Positions 52,089 to 62,787 of a stretch of DNA of 64,000 nucleotides are shown here, one piece after another. The translations under genes and the position numbers were made by a program. The stretch's first letter is position 1, and each line of letters opens with the position of its first letter. This DNA is from Phycisphaerales bacterium PN19_bin_20 (lineage in GTDB: Bacteria; Planctomycetota; Phycisphaerae; Phycisphaerales; UBA1924): positions 88,653-152,652 of the forward strand of contig JAJOLK010000005.1 in NCBI GenBank assembly GCA_021173225.1. The letters are read 5' to 3'. The notes beneath the pieces were generated by a model that ran no database searches, had not been told where the DNA came from, and saw nothing but the letters and a program-made list of their open reading frames with translations.

Positions 52089-52124
52089 GTGTGACGGCAA
52101 GTGTGACGGCGCGTGTGACGGCGC
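52089..52124. repeat. 12-bp tandem repeat x3 (GTGTGACGGCGC)
   Basis: Units start at 52089, 52101 and 52113, between the riboswitch promoter region and the 3' end of rdgB. The gap from the riboswitch (52050) to rdgB (52130) must contain the promoter of the B12-controlled operon, so this repeat may overlap it. Confidence 0.85.
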
Positions 52125-52129
52125 GTCAA

Positions 52130-52843
52130 TCAGGGCCGAGGTCGGGCAGAGCGGAGGTCGGGGAAGAGCTCAATGAGCCGGGCGGCGATGGCGCGGGCCG
52201 CGTGTCCGCGGTGCGAGCGCGCGTTCTTGGCCTCGGGTGTAAGCTCGGCGGCGGAGGCGGTGAAGTGTGGAGGCAGCAGGAGCAGCGGGTCATACCCGAA
52301 GCCGTGGGCACCGCGAGGGACCAGCAGGTGCGGGTGAGCGTGGGCCTGGTGGTGCGCGGGGTGCAGGCCGATGCGTCCTTCGAGGGTGCCGGTGGATGTG
52401 AGGGTGGGGATGGTTTGCTGAAGCGCCAGCACCATCGTGCATCGGAAGCGGGCGGTGCGGTGGTCCCACGGGATGTTGGCGAGGCTCGCGAGCAGGGCGA
52501 CGTTGTTGGCGTGATCGCGCTGCTGGCGCGTGAGGCCGGTTTCGAGGCCGTGGGTGCTGAAATGGCTAGAGATGACGCCGGGCGCGCCGTCGAGGGCGTC
52601 GACCTCGAGTCCTGAGTCATCGGCGAGGCAGGGCAGGCCGGTGGCTTGGGCGTAGGCGGCCGCTTTGATGGTGGCGTTGGACAGGAAGGTGGTGCCGACC
52701 TCGGCGGGCTCTGGAAAGGGCGCGCCGGGGAGCTGGTCAAGCGAGCAGAGCGCGGCGGCGAGTCGCGGGGCGCTGGCGGCGAAGACGGCGCGGAGTTCAT
52801 CGAGCTTGTGCGGGTTGGCGGTGGCCAGGGCGATGCGGGTCAT
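52130..52843 (-). CDS. rdgB: XTP/dITP diphosphatase
   Basis: House-cleaning pyrophosphatase that hydrolyses ITP, XTP and dITP. It has 237 residues, slightly over the usual 195-205. ALATANPHKLDELR is the nucleotide loop, CLADDSGLEVDALDGAPGV the metal-binding core, HGFGYDPLLLLP the central motif, and KNARSHRGHAARA the C-terminal base-recognition motif. Extra length comes from an His/Ala/Pro-rich loop. The start at 52843 fits the family N-terminus. It is divergent from the ALDH gene. Confidence 0.94.
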   Translation of the reverse strand: MTRIALATANPHKLDELRAVFAASAPRLAAALCSLDQLPGAPFPEPAEVGTTFLSNATIKAAAYAQATGLPCLADDSGLEVDALDGAPGVISSHFSTHGLETGLTRQQRDHANNVALLASLANIPWDHRTARFRCTMVLALQQTIPTLTSTGTLEGRIGLHPAHHQAHAHPHLLVPRGAHGFGYDPLLLLPPHFTASAAELTPEAKNARSHRGHAARAIAARLIELFPDLRSARPRP

Positions 52844-52896
52844 GCTGAAGTGTTGGGGCGAAGTGTTGCGGGCACAAGCGCCCGCTAGCATGGGCC

Positions 52897-54456
52897 ATGC
52901 ACGAGGTTCTTGGGCGTTTGGGGCTGGACCGTGACGCGCGGGTGACGCTGCGCGACCCGGGCGATGACCGCGCTTTGGTCCGGGTGAACAGCCCGGCGAC
53001 CGGGCGCGCAATCGCGTGGGTCAGGCTGGACGACGCCGCGGCGTATCAGCGCGCGGCGCGCGGGAGCGTGGCGGCGTTTGCACGCTGGCGCGGCGTGCCA
53101 GCGCCGGCGCGCGGGCAGGTGGTACGCGCCATTGGCGAGGCGTTTCGCGCGCACAAGGACGATCTGGGAGCGCTGGTGAGCCTTGAGGTTGGCAAGATTT
53201 TGCCCGAAGGGCGCGGCGAGATCCAGGAGATCGTGGACATCGCGGACTTTGCGGTTGGCCTATCGCGGCAGCTGCCGGGGCAGGTTTTCCCGAGTGAGCG
53301 GGCCGGGCACAGGCTGGTGGAGCAGTGGCTGCCGCTGGGGCCGGTGGGGGTCATTAGCGCGTTTAACTTTCCGGCGGCGGTGTGGGCTTGGAACGCGATG
53401 CTGGCGGCGGTCTGCGGCGACAGTGTGCTGTGGAAGCCCAGCTTGCTGGCCCCGCTGACGGCGATTGCGTGCAACCGCCTGGCCAGCGATGTGGCGGCGA
53501 AGATGGGCTATGTGTGGCAGACGCCCGAGGGCACGGCGGAGATCTTTGGACTTGTGATCGGGCGTGATGATGTGGTGGGCCAGGCGCTGGTGGACGATGC
53601 GCGGGTGCCGCTGATCAGCGCCACGGGCAGCACGCGGATGGGGCGCGTGGTGGGGCAGCGTGTGGCGGCGCGGCTGGGTCGAAGCCTGCTTGAGCTTGGC
53701 GGGAACAACGCGCTGATTGTCACGCCGAGTGCTGATTTGGCGCTGGCGGTGCCGAGCATTGTGTTTGGCGCGGTGGGCACGGCCGGGCAGCGCTGCACCA
53801 GCACGCGGCGGCTGATCGTGCACGCGTCGATTGCTGATGAGGTCTGCGCGCGGGTTGTGCGGGCGTACGGGCAGGTGATGGGGCGCATTGGCGACCCGCT
53901 GGCACCGGGCACGCTGGTGGGCCCGCTGATTGGCGCGGCGGCGGTGGCGGGGTTTGAGCGCGCGGTGGCGCTGGCGGTAGAGCAGGGCGGGAAGGTACTC
54001 GTGGGCGGGGCCAAGGTGACGGCTGGGGGCGAGCTGGCGGGCGGGCACTTTGTGCAGCCGACGGTGATCCGTGTGCCGACGGGCACGACGCTGGCGATTG
54101 CGCAGGAAGAGACGTTCGCGCCGATTTTGTACGTGATGGAGTATCAGACGCTGGCGGAGGCGGTGGCGATCAACAACAGCGTGGGCGCGGGGCTGAGCAG
54201 CGCGGTGTTTACCAACAGCTTGCTGGAGGCCGAGGCGTTTATGGCCCCCGACGGCAGCGGGAGCGACTGCGGGCTGGCGAACGTCAACTGCGGGACCAGC
54301 GGGGCGGAGATCGGCGGGGCCTTCGGCGGCGAGAAGGAGACCGGCGGCGGACGCGAGAGCGGCAGCGATAGCTGGAAGGCGTACATGCGGCGGTGCACAT
54401 CAGCGGTCAACGCCTCGGGCAAGATGGAGCTGGCGCAAGGCATCAGGTTTGAGTGA
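52897..54456 (+). CDS. Aldehyde dehydrogenase, ALDH7 (aminoadipate semialdehyde) type
   Basis: A 519-residue NAD-dependent dehydrogenase. PLGPVGVISAFNFPAAVWAWN, SLLELGGNNALIV (general base Glu), VGTAGQRCTSTRRLIVH (nucleophile Cys) and GLANVNCGTSGAEIGGAFGG are the ALDH7/antiquitin hallmarks, and GGGRESGSDSWKAYMRR is the clade's C-terminus. Relatives oxidise alpha-aminoadipate semialdehyde in lysine breakdown or betaine aldehyde. No lysine-degradation gene is adjacent, so substrate is open. Codons are strongly G-ending. Confidence 0.94.
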   Translation: MHEVLGRLGLDRDARVTLRDPGDDRALVRVNSPATGRAIAWVRLDDAAAYQRAARGSVAAFARWRGVPAPARGQVVRAIGEAFRAHKDDLGALVSLEVGKILPEGRGEIQEIVDIADFAVGLSRQLPGQVFPSERAGHRLVEQWLPLGPVGVISAFNFPAAVWAWNAMLAAVCGDSVLWKPSLLAPLTAIACNRLASDVAAKMGYVWQTPEGTAEIFGLVIGRDDVVGQALVDDARVPLISATGSTRMGRVVGQRVAARLGRSLLELGGNNALIVTPSADLALAVPSIVFGAVGTAGQRCTSTRRLIVHASIADEVCARVVRAYGQVMGRIGDPLAPGTLVGPLIGAAAVAGFERAVALAVEQGGKVLVGGAKVTAGGELAGGHFVQPTVIRVPTGTTLAIAQEETFAPILYVMEYQTLAEAVAINNSVGAGLSSAVFTNSLLEAEAFMAPDGSGSDCGLANVNCGTSGAEIGGAFGGEKETGGGRESGSDSWKAYMRRCTSAVNASGKMELAQGIRFE

Positions 54457-54543
54457 TGAGCGCGCAGGCGGTAGCGACGAGCGACGAGTGAGCAGTGGCG
54501 AGTGGTGGGTGGTGAGTGGTGGGCCGTCACGGGAGGCTGACCG

Positions 54544-55281
54544 GTGATGAATCAAGACGCGTTGGCGCAGGCGGCGGTGGCGCCGATCGAGGCCGGGATG
54601 CTGGTGGGGCTGGGGACCGGGCGTGCCGCGGCGCGCGCGGTGCAGGCGCTGGCGCTGCGGGTGGCGACCAGCGGCTTGCGTGTCTCGTGCGTGGCGACCA
54701 GCAAAGCCACGGAGAAGCTGGCCGGTGAGCTGGGTCTGCGGCTGATTGAGCCCTCGGGCGTCTCGCGCGTGGACTATTTGTTTGATGGGGCCGACGAGGT
54801 TGACCCGGGCTTGCGGATGACCAAGGGCGGCGGCGGGGCGATGACGCGCGAGCGGATCATCGCGGCGATGGCGTGGCGGCGCGTGTACATGATCGATGAG
54901 GGCAAGCTGGTGGCGCGGCTAGGTGAGCGGGCGAAGCTGCCGGTGGAGGTGGTCACGACCGCGCGGCAGCTTGTGGCGCGGGTCCTGGAGGAACTGGGGC
55001 TTGAAGGGACGTACCGCGTGCTGCCCGGCGGGCGCGAGGAGTTTTTGACCGACAACGGCGCGCTGGTGCTGGACGCGAAGCTGCCCGAGGCCATGAGCGG
55101 GGCGGCTGAGCTGGAGACTTTGGCGGTGCGGCTGCGCGCCGTGCCCGGGGTGGTCGATCACGGCCTGTTCTTGCGCGAGTGCGAGGAGCTGCTGGTGGAG
55201 CCTGCGGGTGGGGGCGCAGGTGGCGGCGCAGTTCGGCGGCTTGTGCGGGCCAAAGAGCCAGGGCAGCGCGCAACGCGCTGA
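54544..55281 (+). CDS. rpiA: Ribose-5-phosphate isomerase A
   Basis: A 245-residue pentose phosphate isomerase. MLVGLGTGRAAARAVQAL is the phosphate loop (GLGTG), YLFDGADEVDPGLRMTKGGGGAMTRERI holds the catalytic Asp and Lys, and FLTDNGALVLDAKL with PGVVDHGLF completes the family set. About 15 extra Gly/Arg-rich residues end the protein. The start may be either of two adjacent ATGs (54544 or 54547). Confidence 0.94.
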   Translation: MMNQDALAQAAVAPIEAGMLVGLGTGRAAARAVQALALRVATSGLRVSCVATSKATEKLAGELGLRLIEPSGVSRVDYLFDGADEVDPGLRMTKGGGGAMTRERIIAAMAWRRVYMIDEGKLVARLGERAKLPVEVVTTARQLVARVLEELGLEGTYRVLPGGREEFLTDNGALVLDAKLPEAMSGAAELETLAVRLRAVPGVVDHGLFLRECEELLVEPAGGGAGGGAVRRLVRAKEPGQRATR

Positions 55282-55353
55282 GAACCGAGGGATCTCGTTG
55301 GGGTCGCGCAGCATGGCCACTGAGGGGCCGGTGGGGGCACTACGCTGGCATCC

Positions 55354-56964
<1,611 letters not shown>

Positions 56965-56976
56965 CGGCGCGAAGGG

Positions 56977-57321
56977 ATGCGAACAAACGATTGGAGCACG
57001 GGCGTGGCGTGGCTGATGCTCATCATCGCGGGGCTGCTGGAGATCGTGTGGGCGCTGTCGCTGCGCTCGACCGAGGGCTTCACGCGCTTGTGGCCCAGCG
57101 TGCTGACGATCACAGCGATGGCGCTGAGCTTTTTGCTGCTGGCGAGGGCCTTCAGGCAGATTCCGCCGGGGGTGGGCTACGCGGTGTGGGTCGGCATCGG
57201 TGCCGTGGGCGTGGCGCTGCTGAGCCCGCTGGTGCTGCGTGAGCCCGCGCTGGGGTGGAAGCAGCTCGCGTGTGTGGGGCTGATTGTGCTGGGTGTTGTC
57301 GGGCTCAAGGTGGTGAAGTAG
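56977..57321 (+). CDS. Small multidrug resistance transporter, SugE/Gdx-like
   Basis: A 114-residue four-helix transporter. MLIIAGLLEIVWALSLRSTEGFTRLWPSVL contains the essential Glu of helix 1 and the Gdx-type Trp-Ala pair, and GVGYAVWVGIGAVGVALLSPLVL is helix 3. Gdx proteins export guanidinium and related cations; a quaternary-ammonium exporter is the alternative. It starts 12 bases after the response-regulator stop and 31 bases before the next gene, so these three are probably co-transcribed. No guanidine riboswitch is possible in the 12-base gap. Confidence 0.9.
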   Translation: MRTNDWSTGVAWLMLIIAGLLEIVWALSLRSTEGFTRLWPSVLTITAMALSFLLLARAFRQIPPGVGYAVWVGIGAVGVALLSPLVLREPALGWKQLACVGLIVLGVVGLKVVK

Positions 57322-57351
57322 CGGCGTGCGAGACGCGGCGCGGGGCGGACC

Positions 57352-58098
57352 ATGGACCACAAGGCGGACGAACAACAGACGCAGCTTCAGGCTCAGGCGC
57401 AGGCTCCGGCACAGGCGCAGGCTCCGGCGCAGGCGCAGCGAACGGCGCGTGCCGTGGGCTCAGCGCGCGGCATGGTGCGCGGGTGCTTGTGGCCGTCACT
57501 GGCGCTGGTGCTTGGTGTGATCATCGGCGGCGGGGTGCTGGCGGGTGTACTGGTAATGTGGCTTGGTGGCAGCGGTTGGGCGCGGCTGCGTGCCGCGGCG
57601 CAGCCGACGGTCAGCTTCACCTTCGCGGGCCCGACGGTGAATCAGGTGCAGAGCCTGAGCCTGCTGACGGTGCAGAGTGTGCATGTAGTTAGTGAGCTTC
57701 AGGCCGAGGCCAGTTATCGCAAGGGCGTGTGGATTGTGCGTGGGACGGCGGATTACGTGGTGGACTTTTCACAGGCCGAGCTGGTCGGGCGTGACGAGCA
57801 AAAGAAGGTGGTGACGGTGCGTCTGCCGCCACCGCGCGTGCGCAACGCGGTGCTCGATGAGCTGCGGACGAAGCTGTTGACCTATGAGAAGACGGGGATT
57901 GGTTGGTGGACGATCGGGATGGCGGGGAGCTTTAAGGAGTTTGAGAGCAACAGCCGTGAGCGGATGACGGTGGCGGTGCAACAGTCGGCGCGTGACGAGC
58001 GGTTCATCAGCCAGGCGCGCGTGAGCGCTGAGCGGCTGGTGAAGAGCATTTATGATGTGGCCGGGTGGCGGGTGGAGATTGAGTGGGTGTCGCCATGA
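57352..58098 (+). CDS. DUF4230-like membrane-anchored protein
   Basis: A 248-residue protein with an Ala/Gln-repeat N-terminus (QAQAQAPAQAQAPAQAQ, from a short tandem repeat), one membrane helix at about residues 50-72 and an exported domain. SLLTVQSVHVVSELQAEAS, YVVDFSQAELVGRDEQKKVVTVRLP and SAERLVKSIYDVAGWRVEIEW match the DUF4230 pattern. Function unknown. It is the last gene of the probable operon with the regulator and the SMR transporter. Confidence 0.75.
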   Translation: MDHKADEQQTQLQAQAQAPAQAQAPAQAQRTARAVGSARGMVRGCLWPSLALVLGVIIGGGVLAGVLVMWLGGSGWARLRAAAQPTVSFTFAGPTVNQVQSLSLLTVQSVHVVSELQAEASYRKGVWIVRGTADYVVDFSQAELVGRDEQKKVVTVRLPPPRVRNAVLDELRTKLLTYEKTGIGWWTIGMAGSFKEFESNSRERMTVAVQQSARDERFISQARVSAERLVKSIYDVAGWRVEIEWVSP

Positions 58099-58247
58099 GC
58101 GCGCGGGCTGGGTCGCGGTTGGACCTCGCGGTTGGAGGGTCGCGGTTGCCGGCTTGCACTGATGGGAGCGCGCTCGGAGGGGCGCGGTTGCAGGTCGCGT
58201 TTGAATACTCGTGAGCGAGGCCCTGTGGCTGGTGGCGCGTTAAACGC

Positions 58248-58574
58248 TCAATCTTCCTTGCGGAACACGGCGACCACATCCTCAACGGGGATCACAAACA
58301 GGCGGTTGTCGCCCTCAAGGTCGACCGGGATCGCATGCTTGGGGTTGAACAGCACGCGGTCGTAGCGCTTGATTGGATAGTTCTCGTCGCGCTCGACCTT
58401 TGCGCTGACCGCGACCACCCGCCCGGTGATGGTCGGGATCTCGATCTTGTCAGGCAAATGGATGCCCTGCTTGGTCTGCTTGCGGTCCTCATCCTTGCGG
58501 ATCAAGACCCGATCGCCCAAGGGCTCGACGATTTCGAGCTTGACCGCCGCCCGCTTGCCGGCTGACTCGTCCAT
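58248..58574 (-). CDS. groES: Co-chaperonin GroES
   Basis: A 108-residue GroES. VEPLGDRVLIRKDEDRKQTKQGIHLPDK contains the family signature and the mobile loop, and VIPVEDVVAVFRKED is the C-terminus. It is about 10 residues longer than usual at the N-terminus and in the roof-loop region. No groEL lies next to it, so this may be a second, unlinked copy. Confidence 0.92.
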   Translation of the reverse strand: MDESAGKRAAVKLEIVEPLGDRVLIRKDEDRKQTKQGIHLPDKIEIPTITGRVVAVSAKVERDENYPIKRYDRVLFNPKHAIPVDLEGDNRLFVIPVEDVVAVFRKED

Positions 58575-58729
58575 AGGTTTGATTCTAAGCGGCTCAACTC
58601 ACCAGTTTGCTCTGCAGGTTGCCCCCGCGAGCTGGCGCGTTGTTCGCGTCGAACCGGGCCCGGCGGGGTCATCGCCCGGGCCGCACGCTATCCTCAGCGC
58701 GACCGGTGCTTGACTTGAGGAGTCTTCTG

Positions 58730-60292
58730 ATGCGCGTGGTGATGCTTGGCTGGGAATTTCCGCCGTTTATCTCTGGCGGCCTTGGCACCGCGTGCCACGG
58801 GCTGACTAAGGCCCTTGACCGCAAGGGCCACCAGGTGCTGTTCATTCTGCCGCGCGCGGTTGATCGCTCGCAGTCCTCGCACGTGCGGCTGTTAAGCCCC
58901 GCCGTGGCGCCCGCGCAAGCCGCCTTGCCCGCGCCGGCGCACGGCCTTGGTGCCTCGGTGTACAGCCCGATCGCGGGCACTTCAACTCACGCGGGCTTCA
59001 TCGCCGAGAATGCGTCGCACGCCGCAGGCTCTGTCACGGTCACGGGCGTTGACGCGCTGCCGCCGCTTGCTCAGGCGGGCGCTGTTGTAGATAGTGGCGA
59101 GGTCGGCGCGGCCTTCGCCCACGCGCGGGTCGTGAGCGTCCCCGCCGGCTTCTCAAGCCCTTACGCCGGCGGCGCGGTGGTGGGCACCAAGCGGCGCTCA
59201 GCACCGATCGGGTTCAACCCCGATGGCTCGCCGATCTACGCCCAGGGCGACGAGCACGACCTCGCGGCCCTTCACGAGGACGACTTTCACGGGCTTATCC
59301 CGCCGGACCCCGTTGGCGACCTTGGCGTGGGCCAAACCGGCGCGGGGGCGATGTACAAGGGCGACTTGTTTGTTGAGGCCGAGCGCTACGCGCGGCTAGT
59401 CGCGTCGCTCGCTCGCCACGAGCAGTTCGACGTCATCCACGCCCACGACTGGCTCACGTTCCCCGCGGGCATCGCGCTGGCGCGTATCACAGGGCGCCCG
59501 CTGGTGGTGCACGTGCACAGCACCGAGTTTGACCGCTCGGGCGAGAGCGTCTATCAGCGCGTGTACGACGTTGAGCGGCGCGGGATGATGAGCGCCATCC
59601 GCGTGCTGGCCGTCAGCGAGCTGACGCGGAACCTGTGCGTGCAGCGCTACGGGATCCCCGAGAGCAAGGTTGATGTGGTCTACAACGGGATCGACGAGTC
59701 TCGCCACCAGCCCGGGCCTGAAGACCGCATCGGTCCCAAGGACAAGATCGTGCTGTTTTTGGGGCGCATCACGATGCAGAAGGGCCCGGAATACTTTATC
59801 GCCGCCGCCAAGCGCGTCCTGGAGAAGTGCCCCGAGACGAAGTTCATCATGGCTGGCGCGGGCGACATGGAGGTCCGGATGATCGAGCTGGCGGCCCAGC
59901 TTGGCATCGGGCACCGGGTGCTGTTCACCGGCTTCTTGCGCGGGGGTGACGTTGACCGCATCTACCGCATGGCCGACGTCTACGTGATGCCCAGCGTCTC
60001 TGAGCCCTTCGGGATCGCGCCACTGGAGGCGATCCGCAACGGCGCGCCGGTGATCATCAGCAAGACCAGCGGCGTTTCTGAGGTGCTGACCCACGCGCTG
60101 AAGGTTGACTTCTGGGACATCGACGAGATGGCCAACATGATCGTCGCCGTGCTGCGGCACCCACCACTGCAGCAGACGCTGCGCGACCACGGAAGCTTCG
60201 AGCTGCGCCGCCTGACGTGGGACACCGCCGCCGACGCGTGCGTGACAAGCTACAAGAAGGCGGTAGACGAGTTGCGGATGATCCCTGCGTAG
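58730..60292 (+). CDS. Glycosyltransferase, glycogen-synthase-like (GT4/GT5)
   Basis: A 520-residue GT-B enzyme. The start at 58730 has GAGGAG upstream and gives MRVVMLGWEFPPFISGGLGTACHGL, the glucan-synthase-type N-terminus with its Gly-Gly loop. HAHDWLTFPAGIAL follows an insert of about 200 residues, largely low-complexity, between residues 60 and 235. FLGRITMQKGPEYFI, FIMAGAGDMEV and VMPSVSEPFGIAPLEAIRNGAPVI form the donor site with the E-x7-E motif. It likely extends alpha-glucan. The GH57 enzyme at 16.2 kb is the usual companion. Confidence 0.88.
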   Translation: MRVVMLGWEFPPFISGGLGTACHGLTKALDRKGHQVLFILPRAVDRSQSSHVRLLSPAVAPAQAALPAPAHGLGASVYSPIAGTSTHAGFIAENASHAAGSVTVTGVDALPPLAQAGAVVDSGEVGAAFAHARVVSVPAGFSSPYAGGAVVGTKRRSAPIGFNPDGSPIYAQGDEHDLAALHEDDFHGLIPPDPVGDLGVGQTGAGAMYKGDLFVEAERYARLVASLARHEQFDVIHAHDWLTFPAGIALARITGRPLVVHVHSTEFDRSGESVYQRVYDVERRGMMSAIRVLAVSELTRNLCVQRYGIPESKVDVVYNGIDESRHQPGPEDRIGPKDKIVLFLGRITMQKGPEYFIAAAKRVLEKCPETKFIMAGAGDMEVRMIELAAQLGIGHRVLFTGFLRGGDVDRIYRMADVYVMPSVSEPFGIAPLEAIRNGAPVIISKTSGVSEVLTHALKVDFWDIDEMANMIVAVLRHPPLQQTLRDHGSFELRRLTWDTAADACVTSYKKAVDELRMIPA

Positions 60293-60430
60293 GTCAACTT
60301 CTCACTTAAGCTCGCAGGTTTGGGTACAGCCACCCTCCGCGTGGGTCATGGCTCTGTCAGCTTTGGTTCGCTTCCCGATCGCAAATTCGAGTGAGGTTGT
60401 GAGTAAGCTAATCTACCGCGCGCGGCCCGC

Positions 60431-61831
60431 TCACCACAGGGCCGAGAGCGCCCGCAGCAACGCCGGTGGCCGCAGATCGGGCACGCGCACGTCCGCTCCC
60501 AGCACCGCGCTGGCCGCGGCGTACCCCGCGCGCGTGGCGCCCTCCATCGTCGCGGGCCAGCCCACATCGCAATAGTCACCTGCCAGCAGCACGCACGCGC
60601 CCGGTCGGGCTGCGTCAATCACGCTGGGCCGCAGACGCTCAAAGCCCGGCGCGGCCACGAACGTCGCCCGCCTCTCTTTGACCGCCCGCGCGCTGACCAC
60701 CTGAGCGTCAGCCGCCCGCGACGGGAAGTACGCCCGCAGGTCGTCCACCACGCGCGCCACGATCTGCTCCTGGCTCAGGCCCATCCACGCGTCGGCCCCA
60801 GAGATGACCGCGTGCACACGCTGGCCCGCCAAGTCCTTGCGGAAGACCCACTGCGTCCCCGCGCCAACCAGCACCGCGTGCGGCAGCGCAAGCACCGGGC
60901 GGTCCATCTCTATGTGAACGCCCAAGATCGGGCTGTGTCCAAGGGCCGCAAGCCCCGCGAGCTGCGCACCGCGCCCGGTCCACTCTGGCTCGTCAAGCAC
61001 CGTCGCCGCCCGCTCAAACGGCAGCGCGCACACAACCCGCCCCGCCCGCAGCACGCGCCCGCCCTCAAGCTCAACACACGCGCCGCCTGGCTCATGCCGC
61101 ACCCGTAGCACAGACTCGCCCAGCTCAACTTGCCCGCCGGCGCGCTGCACCAAAGGCGCGAACTCGTCGTACAGCGCGCCCAGCGGCACGCGCGGCACGC
61201 CCATCTGCCCAGCCTGCGGCCCCGCCAGCAAGCCCTCCTGAAAAACCTTCAGCGCCGTTGCCGCGCACGTCCGCGCGCACGACAGGTTGCACGCACTGAC
61301 CACCACCGGCTCCCAGAACTTGGCGATCAACGTCTCGGGCTGATCGGCCCACGTCAGCAGTTGTGCGAAGCTCTTGCCGCGCCAGCGCTCGCGTGACGCC
61401 GTCAGCACCCGCGCAGAGCCGATGCCCAGCAGCGTCAGCTCTTCGGCGTTCAGAAAGTGTGCGCCCAGAAGTGAGAGGGTCATGTGCGCCGGCGCGGGCA
61501 GCCAGCGGGTGGGCGTGATTGTTGAGACGCGCCCGCCGCGCTCAGCCCAGTGAAGCTGCGGGTGCCAGGTCATCGCGTCGCCCCGGCCCAGCCTCGTCAG
61601 CAGGTCCAGGTAACTGGTGCAGCAAGAGAGCGCCACGTGCTGGCAGTTGTCAAGTTCCTCGCCCGTGCGCGGGTCGATAAAGCTACTGGCCCGCCCGCCG
61701 AGCTTCTTGCGCGTCTCGAGCACCAGCACTCGCACCCCTGCTTGCGCCAGGCGCACGGCGCACGCCATGCCAGCAACGCCCGCGCCGCAGACAATCACGT
61801 CAGGTTGCCGCCCGGCGCTCACGGCGCTCAC
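60431..61831 (-). CDS. hpnE: Hydroxysqualene dehydroxylase
   Basis: A 466-residue flavoprotein that reduces hydroxysqualene to squalene. DVIVCGAGVAGMACAVRLAQAG at residues 11-32 is the FAD fold, LETRKKLGGRASSF the following Arg-rich block, and LLAGDYCDVGWPATMEGATRAGYAAA the C-terminal FAD-binding region, all typical of HpnE within the amine-oxidase-like family. It starts 4 bases before the hpnD stop (ATGA overlap) and is the last gene of hpnCDE. Confidence 0.93.
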   Translation of the reverse strand: MSAVSAGRQPDVIVCGAGVAGMACAVRLAQAGVRVLVLETRKKLGGRASSFIDPRTGEELDNCQHVALSCCTSYLDLLTRLGRGDAMTWHPQLHWAERGGRVSTITPTRWLPAPAHMTLSLLGAHFLNAEELTLLGIGSARVLTASRERWRGKSFAQLLTWADQPETLIAKFWEPVVVSACNLSCARTCAATALKVFQEGLLAGPQAGQMGVPRVPLGALYDEFAPLVQRAGGQVELGESVLRVRHEPGGACVELEGGRVLRAGRVVCALPFERAATVLDEPEWTGRGAQLAGLAALGHSPILGVHIEMDRPVLALPHAVLVGAGTQWVFRKDLAGQRVHAVISGADAWMGLSQEQIVARVVDDLRAYFPSRAADAQVVSARAVKERRATFVAAPGFERLRPSVIDAARPGACVLLAGDYCDVGWPATMEGATRAGYAAASAVLGADVRVPDLRPPALLRALSALW

Positions 61832-62787
61832 GAGTCACCCCGTGAGTCGTCGCGCGGCGCGAGCAACGCACCGAGCATCACCCGCGCCTTGACAAGGCCG
61901 GACAGCCGCACGCGCGGGCCCAGCACGCACCGACATGGGCTCGCGGCACATGCCTCAAGCACGCGCCGGTAGATCCCGACCATCGCCGCCAGCGTCGGGG
62001 CGCAGTCCGGCGCAATCAGCCCCTGCACCGCCTTGGCCGCGGCGTACTTCACTCTCGCACGTTCAACCAGCGCACCAACTACAAGCGCGCACGCCTCGGG
62101 CCGCGACCAACCCGCAAGCTCTGCTTCCGTCACGCCACAGGCCAAGAGCAGCTCTCGCGGCACGTAACAACGCCCGTCACGCCCGTCCTGGCCCAGGTCA
62201 CGCACGATGTTCGTAAGCTGAAACGCGATCCCCAGCTCGTCGGCCATCGCCATTGCACCAGCAAGGTCAACCCCCGATCGCACGCCCCACACACGCACGC
62301 ACGCGCGGCCGGCCGTCCCCGCAACGCGCCGGCAATACCCCTCAAGCCCCGCCATGTCCGCGTAGCCAGAGTGCTCAAGGTCCTCGGCCAGCCCCAGCAG
62401 CATGGGGGCCACCACATCATCGCCAAGGCTGTAGCGCCGAGACGCGTCCGCAAACGCCGGCCACCACGCGCCGCCGGGCTCACGCGTCAGCGCGTCGGTA
62501 TGTCCATCAAGGGCCTGCGCCGTCTGCGCTGCAAACTTTTGCAGGCTCGCCCGCCTCTCTGACGCAGGCAGTGGCGCGTCGCTCGCGTCATCGCCCGCTC
62601 GCATCCACGCGTACACGGCGTAAATGCCGTCGCGCCGGGGCCACGGCGTAAGCCGCAAACCCCAATAAAAGTTCCGCGCCCGCACGCGCACCACCGCCCG
62701 CGCCGCGCCGTATCCCGCCGCCAACGAAGCGTCACCAACTGGCGCCGCCCCGGCCCGTTCAATGCTCGACGCGTGTACTGAGCTCAC
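61828..62787 (-). CDS. hpnD: Presqualene diphosphate synthase
   Basis: A 319-residue trans-isoprenyl synthase that joins two farnesyl diphosphates. RNFYWGLRLTPWPRRDGIYAVYAWMRAGDDASD contains the first Asp-rich motif, and IAFQLTNIVRDLGQDGRDGRCYVP the second. It overlaps hpnC by 4 bases upstream and hpnE by 4 bases downstream, giving tightly coupled expression of the squalene pathway that feeds hopanoids. Confidence 0.94.
   Translation of the reverse strand: MSSVHASSIERAGAAPVGDASLAAGYGAARAVVRVRARNFYWGLRLTPWPRRDGIYAVYAWMRAGDDASDAPLPASERRASLQKFAAQTAQALDGHTDALTREPGGAWWPAFADASRRYSLGDDVVAPMLLGLAEDLEHSGYADMAGLEGYCRRVAGTAGRACVRVWGVRSGVDLAGAMAMADELGIAFQLTNIVRDLGQDGRDGRCYVPRELLLACGVTEAELAGWSRPEACALVVGALVERARVKYAAAKAVQGLIAPDCAPTLAAMVGIYRRVLEACAASPCRCVLGPRVRLSGLVKARVMLGALLAPRDDSRGDS

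Noticed and set aside
56965..56976. Guanidine riboswitch before the SMR transporter
   Set aside because: The gap to the previous gene is only 12 bases and no aptamer sequence is visible.
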